Assembly (NCBI GenBank): GCA_020638675.1 | Contig: JACKID010000001.1 | Span: forward strand, 2,790,001-2,854,000 | Direction: 5' to 3' | DNA from: Planctomycetota bacterium | GTDB lineage: Bacteria; Planctomycetota; UBA8742; UBA2392 | DNA: 64,000 bases | Shown: piece by piece, positions 59,478 through 64,000 of the stretch | Layout: each line of letters opens with the position of its first letter | Position numbering within the stretch: position 1 is the stretch's first letter | The notes under the pieces: generated by a model | Seen by the model: only the letters and a program-made list of their open reading frames with translations | Database searches by the model: none | Told to the model about the DNA's origin: nothing | Made by a program: the position numbers and the translations under genes

Positions 59478-61778
59478 CTAGCGGCGGAAATTGTCGCCGT
59501 TGATGCCGATTCGCCCGCCCTTCAGGCGGAAACTCAGGGTGCTGCCGTCGCGCACCACCACCATTGTGACGCTGTCCTCTTCCTTGGTGGACTGCACTTC
59601 GTTCACCAGCTCGGTCATGTTGTTCACGATCACGCCGTTGTACTGGATGATCAGGTCGCCCACTTGCACGCCAGCTTCTGCCGCCTGGTAGCCGTCGGCG
59701 ACCTGGGTGATTTTCACGCAGTTCGGCGGCCCCAGAGACAACGTCACAGCGTTGCCGCCGCGATTGACGGTGGTCGTGACATAGGTCTGGGTGCCATCCT
59801 GGCTGTAGGCCATCACGTAGTACTCGCCCTCCGGCAGGAAGCTGAACTCGGCCTGGTTGTTGCTGTCCAGCTGCGCATAGCGGCTGACGCTGCCGGCGTT
59901 CTTGCCCGTCGTTGAGACGGAGATCGAAATGCCTTCCTTGTTCTTGAGGTCGGACGCGACGTCGACTGTGACAGTCAGCGTCGAGCGTTCCTCTACCGAA
60001 GCGTTCTGCGTCTGCTCACCGGCGCTGAGCACGATGTCCTGCTCAAACAGCTCGTCGTTCTGGTTGAACTGGACGCTGAAGTTGTAGTCGCCCGGCTGCA
60101 GGTTTTCGGCCCGATAGTTGCCGTCCGAATCCACGGAGTACCACTGCGCGTTTTCCGCGCGCTTCTTTGAGCGTCCGCCGTTGGTGACCCCGCCGATCGG
60201 CGTGAGACAGACGTACAGGTTCGGCGGGATCTTGCCGCCGGGCGTGCTGATCTTGCCGGTCAGCGTCGCGGGCTCCTGGAAGACCACATCGACAACGTTC
60301 GCGCCCTGCGAAATGCGGACTTCCTGGACGAGCTGCGGGTAGCCCGAAGCCTGTGCGGTCATCGTCCAGGTGCCTTCCTTGATGCCGGCGTACTCAAGCG
60401 AGCCGTCCGTTGACGTCAGCTGAACGCACTCGGCGTACTGGCCCTTGTCATCCACGAACCACGCGTAGCTGGGCGTGACTTTCTTGCCGGCCGTGTTGGT
60501 CCCGACGATCTTGATGCGGCAGCCCGCGTCGATGCTGAAGTCGGCGTAGTTCTCGCCGCCGCTCAGCGTGATCTCGCGCGACTCGGTGAAGCTGCCCATG
60601 GTGGCCGTCACTGTGAACGTGCCCGGGCGCAGCCCTTCAATGCGGTACTTGCCGCTCTGGTCCGTGTAGCCCGCCATGCCGCCGCCCCAGTACTCGTCAT
60701 CCAGTGAATTCTTGTCTTCCGCGATGCGGCGTACGGCCTTCACGCGCGATTCCAGCACGTCTGACAGCTCGACAGCGCGCTCCGATTCCTCCCAGCCATC
60801 GAAGTCACCGCGCCAGTTGCCATACATACCGCCGCCCTGGCCGCCGACGGTCACGGTCACGCTGGACAGCGGGCTGCCGTCGCGCGAGGTTACTGTGCCG
60901 CTCAGAATCGCGGCCTTGAGCAGCGTGACGTCGCACTTGCCGCCCTCGGCGCCGACTTCGATGACCGGTACTTTGTCCTGCACGAAGCCGCTTGCGGTCA
61001 CCACGATCTGTACTTTGCCGGCCTTGCCGCGAATGCGGAACTTGCCATCTTCACCGTGAAAGCCTGCGGATTGAACGTACTCGAACCAGCCCTGGCCGGT
61101 GTCGGCGTTGATGGTGACCCACCAGTCGTGCGGCAGCGCACCACCTTCGCAACGGACGAGGCCCTCGATCACCACCGGCACTTCGAACTCGAAACTCAGG
61201 TTGCTGCCGGAGCGCCCGACCTGCTGGCTGGAGCCGACTTCCGGGTCGTTGACGCTCACGCGATAGCTGTGGCTTTCATCGAGCCCCTCGAACTCGAAGC
61301 GCCCGTATGAGTCGGTGCTGGTGAAGCGGGTGTTGCGCTCGAGCGCGCGGAAGTACTCGTCGTAGGCCTTGTGGGTCTTGGCAATGTCTTCCTGGTCCCA
61401 GGCCGGTGCGTTGATTTCAGCCTCGGTGCTGATCGCGGTGACCTTCATGCCCTCGACGCCGCGCCCGTCGGTGAACTTGACGGTGCCCTTCAGATTGCCG
61501 TTGCCCTTGTCGTCGGGGTTGAACGCTGCGGGCTCACGCGGGACGTCGATGTTCCTTGGTGGCGGCGAAACGCGCGGCGGCAGGTGTACCGGCATCTCAA
61601 GCGGCGAGCAGCCGGAACCTCCGTCAAGCGGGCCGACGTCGCCGGTCGCGCCTGCGACCACGGGGGCGTTGGCCGGCGCTTCGCCGGAGTGGATCACGCC
61701 GTAAACGCCAAACATCACGGCCGCGACCGTGATGACTAGCTGTGCAAGGCTGAAAACGGATAGCTTCGGTTTGCGCAT
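59478..61778 (-). CDS. Exported protein with repeated carboxypeptidase-regulatory-like domains and C-terminal PDZ
   Basis: A 766-residue protein. The ATG at 61778 has GGGGGAG upstream and starts a signal-anchor helix (SVFSLAQLVITVAAVMFGVY). A Pro/Gly-rich linker follows. Then come about five to six prealbumin-like/CarboxypepD-regulatory units, for example GTVKFTDGRGVEGMKVTAIS, GTVTSRDGSPLSSVTVTVGG, YRIEGLRPGTFTVTATMGS and YRAENLQPGDYNFSVQFN. The last 75 residues are PDZ-like (AAEAGVQVGDLIIQYNGVIV, NNMTELVNEVQS). No protease triad is visible. Likely envelope-anchored, binding protein or glycan partners. It precedes the secretin gene on the same strand. Confidence 0.8.
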   Translation of the reverse strand: MRKPKLSVFSLAQLVITVAAVMFGVYGVIHSGEAPANAPVVAGATGDVGPLDGGSGCSPLEMPVHLPPRVSPPPRNIDVPREPAAFNPDDKGNGNLKGTVKFTDGRGVEGMKVTAISTEAEINAPAWDQEDIAKTHKAYDEYFRALERNTRFTSTDSYGRFEFEGLDESHSYRVSVNDPEVGSSQQVGRSGSNLSFEFEVPVVIEGLVRCEGGALPHDWWVTINADTGQGWFEYVQSAGFHGEDGKFRIRGKAGKVQIVVTASGFVQDKVPVIEVGAEGGKCDVTLLKAAILSGTVTSRDGSPLSSVTVTVGGQGGGMYGNWRGDFDGWEESERAVELSDVLESRVKAVRRIAEDKNSLDDEYWGGGMAGYTDQSGKYRIEGLRPGTFTVTATMGSFTESREITLSGGENYADFSIDAGCRIKIVGTNTAGKKVTPSYAWFVDDKGQYAECVQLTSTDGSLEYAGIKEGTWTMTAQASGYPQLVQEVRISQGANVVDVVFQEPATLTGKISTPGGKIPPNLYVCLTPIGGVTNGGRSKKRAENAQWYSVDSDGNYRAENLQPGDYNFSVQFNQNDELFEQDIVLSAGEQTQNASVEERSTLTVTVDVASDLKNKEGISISVSTTGKNAGSVSRYAQLDSNNQAEFSFLPEGEYYVMAYSQDGTQTYVTTTVNRGGNAVTLSLGPPNCVKITQVADGYQAAEAGVQVGDLIIQYNGVIVNNMTELVNEVQSTKEEDSVTMVVVRDGSTLSFRLKGGRIGINGDNFRR

Positions 61779-61891
61779 GGCTCCCCCGCGTGTCTCTTCC
61801 ACTACCGCCCGTCATCCCAAGCGTTACGCACAGCTAGGACGCTATAAGTATGCAGCAGTTCCCGGGTTTCGCGGTAAACGGCATGTAACAA

Positions 61892-61915
61892 CAACGGCCC
61901 CGAAAGGGGCCGTTG
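61892..61915 (-). terminator. Intrinsic hairpin after sdhB
   Basis: A perfect 10-bp stem CAACGGCCCC / GGGGCCGTTG with loop GAAA lies 22 nt after the sdhB stop on the minus strand, followed there by TTGTTAC. Confidence 0.75.
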
Positions 61916-61937
61916 CAAGATTAGACGCGACTTGGGG

Positions 61938-62684
61938 TTACGCCTTGCTGCCGCCGAAGACCTTCTTGAGGAACCAGGCGATGGGGTCGTAGTAGCGATC
62001 CACGACGCGCTCTTTCATCGGGATGATGCCGTTGTCAGTGATCTGGATATGCTCCGGGCAGACTTCGGTGCAGCAGCGCGTGATGTTGCACCAGCCGCTG
62101 CCGAACTCCTTGCGCATGGCGGGCACGCGGTCAACGGTGTCCAGCGGGTGCATCTCAAGCTGTGCGAGGCGAATCATGAAGCGCGGGCCGACGAAGTGGT
62201 CATGTTTGTGGTGGTCGCGCAGCACGTGGCAGACGTCCTGGCACAGGAAGCACTCGATGCACTTGCGGAATTCCTGCACGCGATCGATGTCTTCCTGCAT
62301 CATGCGATAGTTGCCGTCGGCGTCGCGCGGCTTGAGCTTAACGGGCGGGATGCGTTTATTCTGCTCGAAGTTCCAGCTGACGTCGGTAACGAGATCCTTG
62401 ATCAGCGGGAAAGTCTTCAGCGGCTGCACCGTGACGGTGCCCTCCGGCAGGCTGTTCAGGCGCGTCATGCAACCGAGGCGCGGCTTGCCGTTGATTTCCA
62501 TCGAGCATGAGCCGCACTTGCCGGCCTTGCAGTTCCAGCGTACGGCGAGGTCGCTGGAGTGCTCGGCCTGGATGCGGTGAATGCCGTCGAGCACCACCAT
62601 GCCCGGCTGGACCTCGACGGAGTATTCCTTGAACTCGCCGCCGTCCTTGTCGCCGCGCCAGACTTTGAATGTGCGTGTCGCCAT
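61938..62684 (-). CDS. sdhB: Succinate dehydrogenase/fumarate reductase iron-sulfur subunit
   Basis: A 248-residue subunit of complex II. The [2Fe-2S] ligands are CKAGKCGSC with a distal Cys in PRLGC. The [4Fe-4S] and [3Fe-4S] sites are CIECFLCQDVC and CCTEVCPEHI with the preceding WCNITRC region. It passes electrons from the flavoprotein to quinone in the membrane. Its ATG overlaps the sdhA stop by 1 nt (TAATG), indicating translational coupling. The membrane anchor gene is not in the window and is probably upstream of sdhA. Confidence 0.96.
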   Translation of the reverse strand: MATRTFKVWRGDKDGGEFKEYSVEVQPGMVVLDGIHRIQAEHSSDLAVRWNCKAGKCGSCSMEINGKPRLGCMTRLNSLPEGTVTVQPLKTFPLIKDLVTDVSWNFEQNKRIPPVKLKPRDADGNYRMMQEDIDRVQEFRKCIECFLCQDVCHVLRDHHKHDHFVGPRFMIRLAQLEMHPLDTVDRVPAMRKEFGSGWCNITRCCTEVCPEHIQITDNGIIPMKERVVDRYYDPIAWFLKKVFGGSKA

Positions 62685-64000
62685 TACTCTACGTCCGCCC
62701 CGACCTTGCCGGATTCGAGGTCTTCAATCTTCGCGTAGCCGATTTCCTTCAGCCCCTTCGGGGGCTCCGGACGCTCGCGCCGCTCAATCTTCATCTCGCC
62801 GTCGTCACCGCGCCAGACGAAGATGTTGTACTTGCCCCACTCTTCCTGCTCGCCTTCGAAGTCGGAGCGCGTGTGTGCGCCGCGGCTTTCCTCGCGCATG
62901 AGTGCGGCGCGCGTAATGCTCTCGGCCGCGATCGCGAGGTTGCGCAGGTCCAGCGCCGTGTGCCAGCCCGCATTGTACTGGCTGGCCGAGTGCGCCTTGG
63001 CTTTCTCGGCTTCCTGCTTCCATTCGGCCAGTTTCTCAAGCCCGGCCGACAACTCCGCGCCTTCGCGGATGATGCCGACGTGGTCGTTCATGATCGCCTG
63101 CAGGTTTTCCTGCACAACGAACGGGTTCGGGCCTTCTTCGCGATTCAGGAAGTCCGTCGCGCGGCGCAGGCAGGCGACCACCTGGTCGTCGTTCACCTTG
63201 CCGGCGCCGTTTTCCTTGGCGTATTCGCTCGCGTACTCGCCGGCGCGCTTGCCGAACACGATCAGGTCGCTCAGCGAGTTGCCGCCGAGGCGGTTGGCGC
63301 CATGCAATCCGGCCGCGCATTCGCCCGCGGCGAACAGCCCCGGCACGGTGGTCATCTGCGAATCGTGGTCCACCTTGATGCCGCCCATGTGGTAGTGCAG
63401 CGTCGGGCCGACTTCCATCGGGTCGGTGGTGATGTCCACTTCCGCCAGCTCTTTGAACTGATGGTACATGCTGGGCAGCTTGCGCTTGATCTGCTCGGCG
63501 GGCAGGCGCGACGCGATGTCGAGAAACACGCCGCCGTGCGGCGAGCCGCGCCCATCCTTCACCTCACGGTTGATCGCGCGCGCAACCACGTCGCGCGTCA
63601 GCAGCTCTGGCGGCCTCCGTGCGGCCTTGTCGCCCTTGAGCCAGCGGTTGGCTTCTTCTTCGGTGTCGGCCGTCTCGGCGGCAAAGCGCTCCGGGATGTA
63701 GCCGAACATGAAGCGCTTGCCTTCGCTGTTCTTCAGAATTCCGCCGTCGCCGCGCACGCCCTCAGTTACCAGTGTCCCGCGCACGCTGGGCGGCCAGACC
63801 ATGCCGGTCGGGTGGAACTGCGTGAACTCAAGGTCCATCAGCTCCGCGCCAGCAAGATACGCCATGGCGAGGCCGTCGCCCGTGTACTCCCAGCTGTTGC
63901 TGGTCACGCGCCAGGCCTTGCCGACGCCGCCGCTGGCCAGCACGACGGCCTTGGCCTTGAACAGCACGAAACGCCCGGTCTCGCGCCAGTAGCCGAGCGC
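62684..64000 (-). CDS. sdhA: Succinate dehydrogenase/fumarate reductase flavoprotein subunit, 5' end outside window
   Basis: The C-terminal 438 residues of complex II subunit A; the reading frame stays open to the right edge (ALGYWRETGRFVLFKAKAVV), so the N-terminus with the FAD-attachment His is missing. Visible motifs are ASGGVGKAWRVTSNS, MDLEFTQFHPTG, the active-site region REVKDGRGSPHGGVFLD and the FAD-contacting GLFAAGECAAGLHGANRLGG followed by NSLSDLIVFG. TAATG couples it to sdhB. The gene order is sdhA-sdhB, reading leftward. Confidence 0.95.
   Translation of the reverse strand, partial: ALGYWRETGRFVLFKAKAVVLASGGVGKAWRVTSNSWEYTGDGLAMAYLAGAELMDLEFTQFHPTGMVWPPSVRGTLVTEGVRGDGGILKNSEGKRFMFGYIPERFAAETADTEEEANRWLKGDKAARRPPELLTRDVVARAINREVKDGRGSPHGGVFLDIASRLPAEQIKRKLPSMYHQFKELAEVDITTDPMEVGPTLHYHMGGIKVDHDSQMTTVPGLFAAGECAAGLHGANRLGGNSLSDLIVFGKRAGEYASEYAKENGAGKVNDDQVVACLRRATDFLNREEGPNPFVVQENLQAIMNDHVGIIREGAELSAGLEKLAEWKQEAEKAKAHSASQYNAGWHTALDLRNLAIAAESITRAALMREESRGAHTRSDFEGEQEEWGKYNIFVWRGDDGEMKIERRERPEPPKGLKEIGYAKIEDLESGKVGADVE

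Overview
The window is a GC-rich (roughly 63%) piece of a chromosome from a diderm bacterium. Evidence for an outer membrane is an outer-membrane-type beta-barrel, a secretin and a GspE/PilB ATPase. Several families fit the Planctomycetota/PVC group or a lineage with similar gene content: a Minf_1886-family protein, a Ser/Thr kinase fused to WD40 repeats, a YmdB-type phosphodiesterase, a PSP1/RicT protein, and many long secreted or coiled-coil proteins of unknown function. This placement is inferred from gene content only. No rRNA, tRNA or CRISPR array was seen. Coding density is high and most genes look housekeeping or lineage-specific rather than recently acquired. The one clear exception is a small repeat-bounded cassette at 12.4-12.9 kb.

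Layout. 0-1.5 kb: three tandem paralogues of a small exported or membrane-anchored protein sharing a GSRC[IV]-centred motif. 1.67-5.68 kb: one giant coiled-coil gene (about 1335 aa) interrupted by a -1 frame change exactly at a run of ten A. 5.8-7.9 kb: a NhaR-like LysR regulator divergent from an eRF1-like (BaeRF) protein. 8.0-10.3 kb, minus strand: a free-standing MshEN protein and a HU-HU-REC-HATPase fusion. 10.6-13.9 kb: a membrane/coiled-coil protein, the cassette carrying an IVP-type four-helix-bundle gene, and a beta-barrel. 14-23 kb: a secreted HEAT/CARDB protein, YmdB-like phosphodiesterase, beta-helix protein with a C-terminal sorting tail, radical SAM/SPASM enzyme and an orphan protein. 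23.4-32.3 kb: a tandem retropepsin-PDZ protein, cardiolipin synthase, AI-2E-type transporter, ABC exporter, cold-shock-domain protein, DUF502 protein and a membrane protein.

32.4-44.6 kb: GspE/PilB ATPase, then two large paralogues with the architecture PP2C/SpoIIE phosphatase - STAND ATPase - helical repeats. The first is followed after 2 nt by a small protein ending in an RNA-polymerase alpha-CTD-like domain. Between the paralogues lie a sirtuin, a membrane protein and a TrkA/RCK-type channel-like protein without a recognisable potassium filter. 44.6-51.2 kb, minus strand: a 2-hydroxyacid dehydrogenase, then a likely transcription unit of STPK-WD40 kinase, glutamate dehydrogenase, NfeD-like protein and flotillin. 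51.4-54.8 kb: ricT-like, metG and a Minf_1886 gene overlapping metG. 54.8-64 kb, minus strand: an APH-like/P-loop kinase fusion, a secretin with a long N-terminal helical region, a carboxypeptidase-regulatory-like/PDZ surface protein, and sdhB plus the 3' part of sdhA, which runs off the right edge.

The strongest signals for new biology are the signalling proteins. A DNA-binding/receiver/RsbW-like fusion and two STAND-gated PP2C phosphatases supply the kinase-like and phosphatase halves expected of a partner-switching circuit, and an alpha-CTD-like protein is coupled to one of them. No STAS-domain antagonist or sigma factor is present in the window, so the connection is a hypothesis.
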